The translations under genes and the position numbers were made by a program. Positions 52,403 to 61,796 of a stretch of DNA of 64,000 nucleotides are shown one piece after another. Origin of the DNA: Bacillota bacterium (GTDB taxonomy: Bacteria > Bacillota > Clostridia > Acetivibrionales > DTU013); the NCBI GenBank assembly GCA_023435745.1, contig JAEZMD010000021.1, positions 42,427 to 106,426 of the forward strand, given 5' to 3'. A model generated the notes under the pieces. It was given only the letters and a program-made list of their open reading frames with translations, had not been told where the DNA came from and ran no database searches. The first letter of the stretch is position 1. Every line of letters starts with the position of its first letter.

Positions 52403-55400
52403 TTTGAACAACGTCGGAGGGAGACTGTGACGTTGTTCAATCAGCTTGATATGCGTTCTCAACCCCAAATGATTTTCATCTAGTTCCAATGCTTTTACAA
52501 ACTCCCGCCTGGCCTCCTCGAATCTGTTCATTCCCAACAGTCCCAATCCCACCAGATACAGGCAATGTATGACATTCCTCCTGTCAAGATCGTCATCGAA
52601 TATCAGAAGATCCGGCAGAGAAACCGCAAAATAGTCGATGGTAATGTGATCATTCATATGTTCCGTTCCATAATTTACCAGTATGTTAAATTTCTCCGCA
52701 GCCCTTTCATTGAGACCAAGCTTTAGCAAAGCCATACCTTGGTAAAAAATCATTTCAGGCGGCTGATCATTATAAAACATGGCACTTGCTGGTATGTCCA
52801 ACCCAACTGATGCCTTTTCAAAATGCTCTTTTGCCTTGACAGTGTCATTCAAAGCTTCAAAGGCACACCCCAGATAGTAATTCAGGTTGTTTTCCTGGGC
52901 TCCCGCCAGCTTGCCTTCGCCGAGGCTGTGCGGATAGCTGAAGGCTTTTGTCAGTATCTCTACAGCCTCCTGATACCTACTGTCCGCGAGCAGCTTTTTG
53001 CCTTTCTCAATAATGGAATGAACATACTGTCCGGTGATTTTTCCCTCACCGCCCTCCCATGGATGGAACTTCCTTCCCAGGGTCAGCGTAAGAGCTTTTT
53101 CATATTGGCCGGTTAGATTCAATAATGTTATATATTCGACATAGAGGTCATCCCGGTCCTCAACAAGACCGAAATGCTGTTCGAATTTTTCAATACGTAC
53201 TTCGGGCTTAATACCAAGCCTTTTATATAGCTGATCAAGCTCCAGAAACACCCTGGCATCCGATCGATCCAATTCAAATGCCTTCTCAAGATAGCTTCTT
53301 GCCTTGACCGGATCATTCAGCTTATTGTAACAGGCAAGCGAAAGATTCCTTCGGGCCGTTGGAAAGCTTTCATCAAGCATACTGGATCGCTCCCAACAGT
53401 CAATTGCTTCATTATATTGCTTCCTGTCATACCAAAGGTTGCCCAGATAATAAAAGGCTTTAGCGTCCGAAGGATTTCTCCTGTTCACGTCCTGAAGCAC
53501 AATAATATCCTCAAGGCGGTTTGGAAAACAGTAATCCGGCGGAGCAAGCGCTCCCTCTTCATAATAGCCGCGGGCGGCGTCGGCATCACCTAAATTCACA
53601 TAATACCAGCCAAGGTAATAGTAAACCATAGGACTGAAAACCCTATCGGCTCCGCCAAAATCTATCATCCTTCTCAATACGTCTATGGCCTCTTCATACA
53701 GACCACAGGATGCGTAATCGATAGACAGCTCAATATAATTATGTTCACTGCCCCTCATCAGCCTGTCGAGCTCAGCCGAAAGTAATCCGGCCATCTGCGG
53801 ATTCTCCGACTCCCTTGTGATCAGATACAGCTCGTTTCTAGCTCCAAAATCTGTTATATCTTTTTTCAGAGTTTCCTCTGCGAAGCTTCGCGCTTTTTCT
53901 AAGGCTTTTGTTTTTCGAAGCAGTGATGCTTTCAAAAGCCTGGCTTTATAGTTGCGTGTATTTCTCGATAACGATTTTTCGATGTGCTCCAGAGCCAAGT
54001 TAAATTCACCTCTGGCACTGGCGATTTGTGCCAGCGAGAAATATCCCGCATCCTGCATTGCCGCATTCCAGCAGGCCTTATAAAATGCGTCGTATGCTTC
54101 GTCCAGCCTGCCCTGCATTTTCATCGAAAGTCCCAGGTTGTAATACATCTCACTGTTATATGGATTCGGATTATGCCTTGTTGCAGTCTCTATAGCCTTT
54201 CTGAAATATGCTTCACTTTCCTTAAACTGTCCCCTTCTGAACAGCAAAGCTCCGTAAGCATTATTTATCCTTATATCGCCGGGAGATCTCCGAAGCCCTT
54301 CCCGATAATATGCCTCCGGCGCATAGGTCGCATGGCGGTATTGCTCAAGATGCAGCCCGGCAAGGTAAAGCGCCTCGTTGCATTCTATCTCCTGCGGCGA
54401 AGGAATAGCCTTTGCCGGTTCCGGCACCTCTTCATCAACGCTCTCAACAGGTTTATAGGAGACAAGAACTATTCCCTGTCTGTCCGTGACGGTCAATTCC
54501 AGATCTGCCGCGCTGTCCCCATCTGATAAAGTAATTTGTTTTCTGAAGGTATCAACCGGTGAGAGCCTCCTTGTCTCGTCCATATATATGCCGGACTTCC
54601 CTTTTAGTATTATTCGGGCGCCTTCATAAACGGATGTTGCATATACGGCTGCAACAACCTTTCCATCCTCAACATCAAGATTGACCGCCGCTTCGATCGC
54701 AGCATTTTTTACCGCTCCAATATTTTTATATGGCATAAAGTACTGTGTAAATGTTTTCTCCTCATATGGTTCCAGCCATGTGAAATCCGGCTGGTTGTCT
54801 GTAAATACACCGGTCATCAGCTCGACATACGGGCCGTCTTCGTCCGTCAGATTCCTGTCCCATGCCTGTCCGAAATCGCCGCAGCCCCATGTCCACTGTT
54901 TCTTTCCCGGAGATACATGATGATCCGCAACATGAAGCAGACCCGCTTCTCTGCCATGATCATAACCTCCTACAAAGTTGAAATCCGAACGGTAAGCCAT
55001 ATAAGAAGTAGGAACGGGTATGTTTTTATATCGTGATATGTCAACTCCCCGTGAATAATCGACCTTGTAGTAGGTTCCTGTGGCAATTGGGAATTTCGAC
55101 ACATCTCGTTTACCATGGTCATAAACAGCATGAACGTCAGGCGGGAAAACGGACTGAGTATCCTGATTTACTGAGACTGCAGGGTTGGCCCACCACAGGA
55201 AGGTTTGGGGAATAGCTGTCCTGTTATATAGCTGAGCCTTGACTTCAATATATGCCTTGCCCGGATAAAGTGTAAATCCGGCAATGCCTTTCGTTCCGTA
55301 CATCCGGTCAGTCTCACTTATCCACACGGTTTTGCTGCCGTCCGTATTCTCCTGCAGTATATAATCTACAGGTGAAAATGTGCTCGGTCTATGATGCTGC

Positions 55401-55771
55401 GGCCAGTTGAATTCAATGCCTCCGGAGATCCATGGCCCGGCAAGGCCTACCAGTGCCAGCTTGATTACGTGGTTATAGTATACGAAATCGTAGCCGTTGG
55501 TCTTATCCAGCGCACGCTGTATCCTGCCTCCCAGTTCTGGCATTACCCATACTTGCAGGTATTCGTTTTCTAAAAAAACTATATGATACTTTTCCGTAGT
55601 CTTTTTATCAGATATTTTTTCAATTACCGGCAGAGGATATACCTTTCCTGAGCTCCCCTGATATACTCTCTTTTCGAGAAACATTGGATTTTTATCCGGT
55701 TTTCCCGCCGGATATGTGGGGATTTCCACATCCTCCTCCCACATAATGACCTTGTCTTTTAAATCTACCAT
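52391..55771 (-). CDS. DUF5107 domain protein with C-terminal TPR array
   Basis: 1126 residues, no signal peptide. About 30-340: DUF5107, a beta-sandwich-like domain (LPVIEKISDKKTTEKYHIVF, MPELGGRIQRALDKTNGYDF, GGIEFNWPQHHRPSTF) recalling aldose-epimerase or galactose-mutarotase folds. About 480-1120: many tetratricopeptide repeats (YYNLGLSMKMQGRLDEAYDA, AFYYLGNLWYDRKQYNEAID). Such proteins recur next to GH2 and other hydrolases in saccharolytic bacteria; no reaction is established to my knowledge. It precedes GH2 and is divergent from an AraC regulator at 55910. Start after AAGGAG. Confidence 0.85.
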   Translation of the reverse strand: MVDLKDKVIMWEEDVEIPTYPAGKPDKNPMFLEKRVYQGSSGKVYPLPVIEKISDKKTTEKYHIVFLENEYLQVWVMPELGGRIQRALDKTNGYDFVYYNHVIKLALVGLAGPWISGGIEFNWPQHHRPSTFSPVDYILQENTDGSKTVWISETDRMYGTKGIAGFTLYPGKAYIEVKAQLYNRTAIPQTFLWWANPAVSVNQDTQSVFPPDVHAVYDHGKRDVSKFPIATGTYYKVDYSRGVDISRYKNIPVPTSYMAYRSDFNFVGGYDHGREAGLLHVADHHVSPGKKQWTWGCGDFGQAWDRNLTDEDGPYVELMTGVFTDNQPDFTWLEPYEEKTFTQYFMPYKNIGAVKNAAIEAAVNLDVEDGKVVAAVYATSVYEGARIILKGKSGIYMDETRRLSPVDTFRKQITLSDGDSAADLELTVTDRQGIVLVSYKPVESVDEEVPEPAKAIPSPQEIECNEALYLAGLHLEQYRHATYAPEAYYREGLRRSPGDIRINNAYGALLFRRGQFKESEAYFRKAIETATRHNPNPYNSEMYYNLGLSMKMQGRLDEAYDAFYKACWNAAMQDAGYFSLAQIASARGEFNLALEHIEKSLSRNTRNYKARLLKASLLRKTKALEKARSFAEETLKKDITDFGARNELYLITRESENPQMAGLLSAELDRLMRGSEHNYIELSIDYASCGLYEEAIDVLRRMIDFGGADRVFSPMVYYYLGWYYVNLGDADAARGYYEEGALAPPDYCFPNRLEDIIVLQDVNRRNPSDAKAFYYLGNLWYDRKQYNEAIDCWERSSMLDESFPTARRNLSLACYNKLNDPVKARSYLEKAFELDRSDARVFLELDQLYKRLGIKPEVRIEKFEQHFGLVEDRDDLYVEYITLLNLTGQYEKALTLTLGRKFHPWEGGEGKITGQYVHSIIEKGKKLLADSRYQEAVEILTKAFSYPHSLGEGKLAGAQENNLNYYLGCAFEALNDTVKAKEHFEKASVGLDIPASAMFYNDQPPEMIFYQGMALLKLGLNERAAEKFNILVNYGTEHMNDHITIDYFAVSLPDLLIFDDDLDRRNVIHCLYLVGLGLLGMNRFEEARREFVKALELDENHLGLRTHIKLIEQRHSLPPTLFKRHA

Positions 55772-55909
55772 AGTCAGGCTCCTTGATATAGATTATATTT
55801 ATATGATATTACCTTTAAACAGTCATATAAATGGAATAACAAACGATTATAATGGACTATATTATGATTTTTTCTTTACTTTTTTATTCAAGCAGCATAA
55901 AATAAAAGT

Positions 55910-56806
55910 ATGGATTGCAAAACAGAAATAAAGAAGTCTTCCGGCTTTAAAAGTGAAAAAATCATTGTTCTGCCGAGAAATTTCCTTGGTGATGTGTCTC
56001 AGCACCCGTTGGCCAATGCCATTTACCCTACCGATACAGGCTTTTTCCCCGCTGCCCGCTTTCACTACAGAGAAAGAGCTGAAGGCTGCGAACAGTATAT
56101 TCTCATATATTGCATAGATGGTGAAGGCTTTTTCGTGTATGATGGGAAAAGGCGTGAAATCTCAAAAAATTCACTAATAGTAATACCTAAGGGATCAGCC
56201 CATATATACGGAGCTTCTGAAAAGAACCCCTGGAGTATTTTATGGGTTCACTTTGCAGGTGTAAACGCTCAACACTATATATGTAATGTTGATGCTCATA
56301 ATCCGGTACTCACTATTCCCATTGATAAGTCCGCTAAAATAAGACAGCTTTTTGTGACCCTCATCAGCACACTTGAGAAGGGTTATGCGCATAATAGCTT
56401 TATTTATGCCTCACAAGTGCTGGCTGGTCTGCTTGGACTGATTTTCTTTGCAGATACTGATCATAATATTGAAATGCATGATGATTCACTGCGGATTGAA
56501 GAATCCATTAATTTCATGTGCGAACATCTTAACAGGAATCTGAAGCTGGATACACTGGCTGCGCAGGTCAGCCTTTCACCTGCTCATTACAGCTACCTTT
56601 TCAAAAAGAAAACGGGTTTTTCACCGATAGATTATTTTTTACGGCTGAAAGTACAAAAAGCCTGTCAATACCTTGACATGTCCGGCATGAAAATTAAGGA
56701 GATATCCACCTCGCTGGGCTTCAACGATCCGTATTATTTTTCGCGCGCATTTCGAAAGATTATGCTGATATCACCCACTGACTACAAAAAAGTGAAAAAG
56801 GGATGA
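55910..56806 (+). CDS. AraC-family transcriptional regulator
   Basis: 298 residues. Cupin sensor (about 35-150: QYILIYCIDGEGFFVYDGKR, IPKGSAHIYGAS, WSILWVHFAG) and AraC DNA-binding domain (about 200-295: LKLDTLAAQVSLSPAHYSYL, IKEISTSLGFNDPYYFSRAF, ISPTDYKK). Divergent from DUF5107-GH2 with 138 bp between, so it probably controls that pair. No good Shine-Dalgarno before the ATG; an alternative start could not be identified. Convergent with the next AraC gene. Confidence 0.88.
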   Translation: MDCKTEIKKSSGFKSEKIIVLPRNFLGDVSQHPLANAIYPTDTGFFPAARFHYRERAEGCEQYILIYCIDGEGFFVYDGKRREISKNSLIVIPKGSAHIYGASEKNPWSILWVHFAGVNAQHYICNVDAHNPVLTIPIDKSAKIRQLFVTLISTLEKGYAHNSFIYASQVLAGLLGLIFFADTDHNIEMHDDSLRIEESINFMCEHLNRNLKLDTLAAQVSLSPAHYSYLFKKKTGFSPIDYFLRLKVQKACQYLDMSGMKIKEISTSLGFNDPYYFSRAFRKIMLISPTDYKKVKKG

Positions 56807-56820
56807 TACCGGCATGTTTT

Positions 56821-57669
56821 TTACAGAGGCGTATTTCTGAAGTCATTTGGAGTTAAATTGACCTTGTCCCGGAAGGTATTGATAAAATTCGATTCGCTGT
56901 TAAATCCCACTTCATATGCAATTTCCTTTATGCTAAGGCTTGTTTTTTTCAGAAGTACCTTCGCATGATCTATCCTTGTCTTTATTACAAACTCATAAGG
57001 AGAAAAACCAGTTTCTTTCTTAAATAATCTTGAAAAATGGAAGGGGCTGATCCTGACATATGCCGCCAGATCCATAATGCTTATTTTGGATTTCAAGCAG
57101 TTCTGGATATAAGTAACTGCATCAAGAACCGGACTCATTCTATAAGTGCCGGTGTCCTTACTATTCAAGGTCAGCAGCATTATCTCGGCCAGCATCCTGT
57201 GGATATGGCTTGAAATAAGTGCTTCATGCAGTGGCCTGCCGTTTTTCAGGCTGTCAATGATCATCGAAAGATAGCGGATTATCACCGGAGAATTAGTTAT
57301 AGGTATAACTACACCTGCATTGCTGAATATGGATTCGAAAATTTCTCTGCTGGAATTGCCGTCAAAATGTATCCAGAGTGTTTCCCATCCTGTATCGGTA
57401 TAGTAGCGGTGAGGCTGGTGGCAGTCCAGAAACACAATGTCTCCTTCATGTGCCTGGTATGTTCTGTTGCCAAATATAATACAGCCGCATCCTTTTCTGA
57501 TATACATCAGTAAAAAGCTATGATAGGTATTCCTCTCTACCAAGTAATCTCCGTCACAGAAAAATTCACCGGAGCATATTATGTGAAAAAATGAAGACCT
57601 GGCAAAATTGCTTGGAGTGTTGAAAAATATAATTGAATTGCTCAAAACTCCTTTTTCATCCGGCTGCAT
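56821..57669 (-). CDS. AraC-family transcriptional regulator
   Basis: 282 residues. Cupin domain (FLLMYIRKGCGCIIFGNRTY, DIVFLDCHQPHRYYTD, WETLWIHFDGN) and C-terminal helix-turn-helix (ISIMDLAAYVRISPFHFSRL, IKEIAYEVGFNSESNFINTF, LTPNDFRNTP). Start after GGGAGAG. Divergent from the GH35 gene (204-bp gap), which is its likely target. It is a different paralogue from the AraC gene it converges on. Confidence 0.9.
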   Translation of the reverse strand: MQPDEKGVLSNSIIFFNTPSNFARSSFFHIICSGEFFCDGDYLVERNTYHSFLLMYIRKGCGCIIFGNRTYQAHEGDIVFLDCHQPHRYYTDTGWETLWIHFDGNSSREIFESIFSNAGVVIPITNSPVIIRYLSMIIDSLKNGRPLHEALISSHIHRMLAEIMLLTLNSKDTGTYRMSPVLDAVTYIQNCLKSKISIMDLAAYVRISPFHFSRLFKKETGFSPYEFVIKTRIDHAKVLLKKTSLSIKEIAYEVGFNSESNFINTFRDKVNLTPNDFRNTPL

Positions 57670-57873
57670 GATCTCTCCCAGAATTCTGAATAGTATAATA
57701 CGTACACGATACCATTAGCAAGACTTTTATATAACATAGCAAGCTTGTATAATGAAAACCCTTATAATTAATCATATAATAGTATTAGTATCGTGGCAAG
57801 ATATTTAGATAGGGAGTAAGATATGAAATTCTAGAAGGCTGAAGAAGAAATTTGAGAGGAGACCTTCATCAAC

Positions 57874-60225
57874 ATGAAAGATTACAGTGTAAGAGTCATA
57901 AATGATCAAAAAAAAATATTTACCGGACACATAAAATGGGGAGGCTCAAAACCTGACGGCGAGACGTTAAGCTTCACAAATTATTATATGGAGAAGAACA
58001 ACAGCCCCTTTTTCGGCATATGCGGGGAATTCCACTACAGCAGATATAATGAACACTATTGGGAAGATGAACTGATCAAGATAAAAATGTGTGGCGTGAA
58101 TATAATAGCAACCTATGTATTCTGGAATTTCCATGAAGAGATCGAAGGTCAGTGGGACTGGAGCGGTGATAAGAACCTCAGAAAATTTATAGAGCTCTGT
58201 GCAAAGCACAATCTATATGTGATCATACGAATCGGTCCCTTCGATCATGGCGAGGTTAGAAACGGCGGTATTCCCGATTGGATGTTTGGAAAGCCCTTTG
58301 AACTGCGTTCCAATGACGAAGGATATCTGGAATATACAAAAATATTATATAATGAGATTGGCAGACAAGTAAAAGGCTTGCTGTACAAGGATGGAGGTCC
58401 GATCATAGGTACTCAGCTGGAAAACGAGCACAATCACGCCTCCAGTCCATGGACTCACACCACAGGCACAAGTGATATGTGGCTTCCCGGAGGCAGGGAC
58501 GGTGATGCTCATCTTCTGAAGCTCAAGGAGCTGGCTTTAGAGGCTGGTATCGAGACACCATTATATACCTGTACAGCCTGGGGCGGAGCAACCACTCCTT
58601 ATACGGAAATGCTTCCGCTCTGGGGCGGTTATGCATACTGGCCCTGGATCTTCTATGAGGAGCGCCATGGTAATCCCAGTGAACATCCGGCCACTCCGGA
58701 ATACATCTTCAGGGATAAACACAATAATTCCATACCGAAGAGCTATAATTATGAACCAGGCTACAATCCTGAAGATTATCCCTACTCATGCTGTGAAATG
58801 GGAGGAGGTATGACCCCATTCTATAAATACAGGTTCTATTTTCCTTATGAAAGCGTACCTGCAATGGTTGGCATAAAAACGGCGGAGGGCTGCAATTTCA
58901 TTGGATATTATATGTTCCACGGCGGCTCAAATCCCAAGGGTAAACGTAATACTTTCATGAACGAAGCATCCGTTCCTAAAATATCGTATGATTATAACGC
59001 CCCTATAGGAGAATTCGGACAGGTGCGTGACTCATACAGAAGGATAAAGCTGCAGCATTACTTCTTCAGCAGTTTTGAAGATAACTTTTGCAAAACTAAA
59101 ACAATACTCCCTTGCGACACATCAAGCATGGATCCGTATGATACAGATACACTAAGGTATGCCGTACGTTCCTTCAACGGTTCGGGCTTCCTCTTTATAA
59201 ACAACTTTCAGGATCATGTGCAAACAAAGGATTTAAAGGATTTGTCTGTTACTTTAGAGCTTGAGAATGAGAATATCAAAATACCCGAAGAAGGAGACCT
59301 GCAGCTGGCAAAGGACAACAGCTGTATACTTCCCTTCAATTTAGATATCGAGGACATCAGGCTGAAATATTCCACAACACAGCTTATTACCCATGTCAGA
59401 AATGGAGAAGAACGCTTTTACTTTTTCTTTATACCTGAAGGTATGAAGGGTGAATACTGCTTTGAACGGAATGATTTGACCGACATCCATGCAGATAATT
59501 GTACAATCGTAAACAAAGACGGCAAGACAATCATTAAGACAGCAAATGATAAAATGACCATCATCAGGCTCACATCAGGCAGCGGAACCAGAATCAATAT
59601 TTGTACGCTTACTGCCCGGCAAAGCATGAATTTCTGGAAAACTGAATTCCGAGGAATGGATAGAGCCATAATAACAGATGCGAACCTTCTCATAAGTGAT
59701 GGTACAGCTAAACTTGAAGTTACTGGCAAGGAGGAAGTCGATATCGGTTTTTTCCCCGCAATAGATGCCATCGGATCAATAGCGGGAGCACAGCTCATCT
59801 CAGAATACCAGGACGGCATTTTTCAGATGTACCGACTCAAAACACCTAAAAAGGATGTAGAATTCAGCCTTGATATGCCAAAGCCTGGAAATGCGGTTCT
59901 GTCTTTTGGAAGGGATACCTTTAGCGGCCTGAAGGAGCTCCTTTTGCAGGTCGATTATGTGGGTGATGTCGGTTATGCATTCATTGACGGTGATTTGATA
60001 AATGATAATTTCAGCAACAATACCACCTGGGAAATAGGCCTTAAGCGATTTGAAGAAAGCCTGATGGTTAAGGGCATGTATATTTACATTTCACCTGTCC
60101 TGCTGGGGAAAAAGGTGCACAGCGATACTACAATGGCTGGCTGGAGCCAATCCTCAGAGAGTGAGATCGCTGAAATAAACTCTGTACGTGCCGTACCTGT
60201 TTATGAAGTAATAATATCCGGTTGA
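57874..60225 (+). CDS. Glycoside hydrolase family 35, beta-galactosidase type
   Basis: 783 residues, no signal peptide. GH35 hallmarks: FFGICGEFHYSRYNEHYWED, ATYVFWNFHEEIEGQWDWSG, acid/base Glu in GGPIIGTQLENEHNH, likely nucleophile Glu in YSCCEMGGGMTPFY. C-terminal beta domains from about 430. It would split terminal beta-galactose from oligosaccharides in the cytoplasm. Ribosome binding site GAGGAG lies 12 bases before the ATG, a wide spacing. AraC regulator divergent; galE is elsewhere in the window. Confidence 0.9.
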   Translation: MKDYSVRVINDQKKIFTGHIKWGGSKPDGETLSFTNYYMEKNNSPFFGICGEFHYSRYNEHYWEDELIKIKMCGVNIIATYVFWNFHEEIEGQWDWSGDKNLRKFIELCAKHNLYVIIRIGPFDHGEVRNGGIPDWMFGKPFELRSNDEGYLEYTKILYNEIGRQVKGLLYKDGGPIIGTQLENEHNHASSPWTHTTGTSDMWLPGGRDGDAHLLKLKELALEAGIETPLYTCTAWGGATTPYTEMLPLWGGYAYWPWIFYEERHGNPSEHPATPEYIFRDKHNNSIPKSYNYEPGYNPEDYPYSCCEMGGGMTPFYKYRFYFPYESVPAMVGIKTAEGCNFIGYYMFHGGSNPKGKRNTFMNEASVPKISYDYNAPIGEFGQVRDSYRRIKLQHYFFSSFEDNFCKTKTILPCDTSSMDPYDTDTLRYAVRSFNGSGFLFINNFQDHVQTKDLKDLSVTLELENENIKIPEEGDLQLAKDNSCILPFNLDIEDIRLKYSTTQLITHVRNGEERFYFFFIPEGMKGEYCFERNDLTDIHADNCTIVNKDGKTIIKTANDKMTIIRLTSGSGTRINICTLTARQSMNFWKTEFRGMDRAIITDANLLISDGTAKLEVTGKEEVDIGFFPAIDAIGSIAGAQLISEYQDGIFQMYRLKTPKKDVEFSLDMPKPGNAVLSFGRDTFSGLKELLLQVDYVGDVGYAFIDGDLINDNFSNNTTWEIGLKRFEESLMVKGMYIYISPVLLGKKVHSDTTMAGWSQSSESEIAEINSVRAVPVYEVIISG

Positions 60226-60360
60226 TGCATGTCACTGAATTCATCTGTCTTTAGAAAAAAGGAGGTATCCGTAAGTATATACTTTCAATTTCAAAACGCA
60301 AATATAGCAGGTCGATCGTTACTTCGTTCTCATTCGACGTCCAATCAATCTTTTTCCTTG

Positions 60361-60530
60361 TCAGTGGTGGTTTTTGCAAGTAATGGGCGCAATAATGATA
60401 TATAATCCAGAAACCATTAACATAATCACACTTGAAATACAGTTATTTGGATTTAGTTAGTAAAATATAGATATTTCTTAAAAGTAAACGCCCATTAATT
60501 GAAAATTCAGCCATCGATGGATTATGGCTT
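60361..60530 (+). ncRNA. Dispersed structured repeat, copy B (putative ncRNA or small mobile element)
   Basis: Second copy of the element at 10942-11122, same orientation, 50 kb away between GH35 and a LacI gene. Complementary arms are kept: TAATGGGCG (60381-60389) with CGCCCATTA (60489-60497), and ATAATCC (60402-60408) with GGATTAT (60519-60525). At the next pair an A-to-G difference from copy A turns a U-A into a U-G pair, which preserves pairing. The loop between is diverged by substitutions and small indels. The rest of the 60226-60651 gap has no gene. Confidence 0.6.
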
Positions 60531-60594
60531 TCCTGAGAAGGACTTGTGGAAGAAAAAAATCATGCGTTGGCCGTGAGTCAACCATAGGTTAGCA

Positions 60595-60642
60595 TTGACA
60601 ATATTCCTGTATTTGTTAGAATTAATAAAGTAAATCGTTTAG
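60595..60642 (+). promoter_or_regulatory. Promoter and operator of the lacI-type gene
   Basis: TTGACA (60595-60600), 16-bp spacer, TAGAAT (60617-60622). A LacI-type site with AATCGTTT core (60629-60642, central CG at 60636-60637) lies downstream of the start, matching two sites before the aldo/keto reductase and suggesting autorepression. Confidence 0.7.
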
Positions 60643-60651
60643 AGATCGGAG

Positions 60652-61653
60652 ATGTTCAGTATCGCATCAACAATCAAGGATGTTGCCATAATGGCCGGTG
60701 TATCCACTGCTACTATTTCCAAGTATATTAATGGAAAAAGCGTAAAAGAACAAAACAGAGTCAGGATCGAAGAAGCGATCAAAGCGCTGGATTTTAAAGC
60801 GAACTCCCTTGCCAGGGGCTTGAAAACAAACAAAACCCTGACAATAGGCGTGCTTATTCCCAGTTTGGAAAATATTTTTGCAACAAGTATCGTTTCCCAT
60901 ATCGAACGAATTTTACTGCAAAACGGCTATAGTACGATTATCTGCGACTACAATCAGGATACCCGGCTAGAGAATAACAAGTTTGATTTTCTTATGAGCA
61001 AGTACGTAGACGGCTTAATTATCATGCCTCTTGGTATAACAGAAGATAGAATACAGAATGCCGCAGAAAAAGAAATCCCTATTGTATTGATCGACAGACC
61101 TATACAAAATAAGGAATGCGATGTGGTGCTTGTCGATAATATGAATGCTTCGTATAACGCTGTAGAACAGTTTATCACACGGGGTCACAGGGAAATTGGC
61201 ATCATTTGCGGTCCGGAGCATATCTACACGGCACAGGAACGCTTAAAAGGATATATGAGGGTACATGAAGACTACGGAATGCAAGTGAATAAAAAGAATA
61301 TCAAATTTGGAGATTATGAAATCCAAAGCGGTTATGACCTGATGATGGAATTTCTGAAAACAGAAGCCATGATTGATGCCGTATATGTCACGAATTACGA
61401 GATGACTATCGGAGCTGTAATGGCTCTTAATGAAATGAATATAAAGATGCCTGACGAGTTATCATTTATTGGCTTTGACAATCAACAACTGGCCAAAGTG
61501 ATAAAACCAAACCTCACTATAGTAATCCAACCGATCAAGCAGATAGGCGAATGCGCTGCCGATATCATACTGAAGCGCTTAAAGGGTGACATAACGAATT
61601 ATCCCACTATGCTTCGATTGAAAACAGAAATACTTATCGGAGATTCTATATAA
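60652..61653 (+). CDS. LacI-family transcriptional regulator
   Basis: 333 residues. Helix-turn-helix and hinge (STIKDVAIMAGVSTATISKY, then ANSLARGLKTNKT) and periplasmic-binding-protein-like sensor (VLIPSLENIFATSIVSHIER, MIDAVYVTNYEMTIGAVMAL, GFDNQQLAKVIKPNLT). The ATG at 60652 is very close to a GGAG, so the start is not firmly set, though the DNA-binding domain begins only nine residues later. It stands before the aldo/keto reductase, FucU and dehydrogenase genes, and three similar operator sequences mark its own and that operon's promoter. Confidence 0.92.
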   Translation: MFSIASTIKDVAIMAGVSTATISKYINGKSVKEQNRVRIEEAIKALDFKANSLARGLKTNKTLTIGVLIPSLENIFATSIVSHIERILLQNGYSTIICDYNQDTRLENNKFDFLMSKYVDGLIIMPLGITEDRIQNAAEKEIPIVLIDRPIQNKECDVVLVDNMNASYNAVEQFITRGHREIGIICGPEHIYTAQERLKGYMRVHEDYGMQVNKKNIKFGDYEIQSGYDLMMEFLKTEAMIDAVYVTNYEMTIGAVMALNEMNIKMPDELSFIGFDNQQLAKVIKPNLTIVIQPIKQIGECAADIILKRLKGDITNYPTMLRLKTEILIGDSI

Positions 61654-61678
61654 AGAAAGAACCTATTGATTTTAGCCA

Positions 61679-61760
61679 TTGACAATGTATAAGTACAGTG
61701 ATATTTTATAAACATAAATCGTTTTATATAATATTAGTTAAATGAGGTTAATCGTTTTAT
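61679..61760 (+). promoter_or_regulatory. Promoter and paired LacI-type operators of the AKR-fucU operon
   Basis: TTGACA (61679-61684) with a weak TATTTT 17 bp downstream. Two sites, ATAAATCGTTTTAT (61714-61727) and GTTAATCGTTTTAT (61747-61760), share AATCGTTTTAT and have central CG pairs 33 bp apart, three helical turns. They resemble the site at 60629-60642. Confidence 0.72.
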
Positions 61761-61796
61761 TTTCCTGCGCAAAGCAGAGAGGAGAAAGGCTATCGT

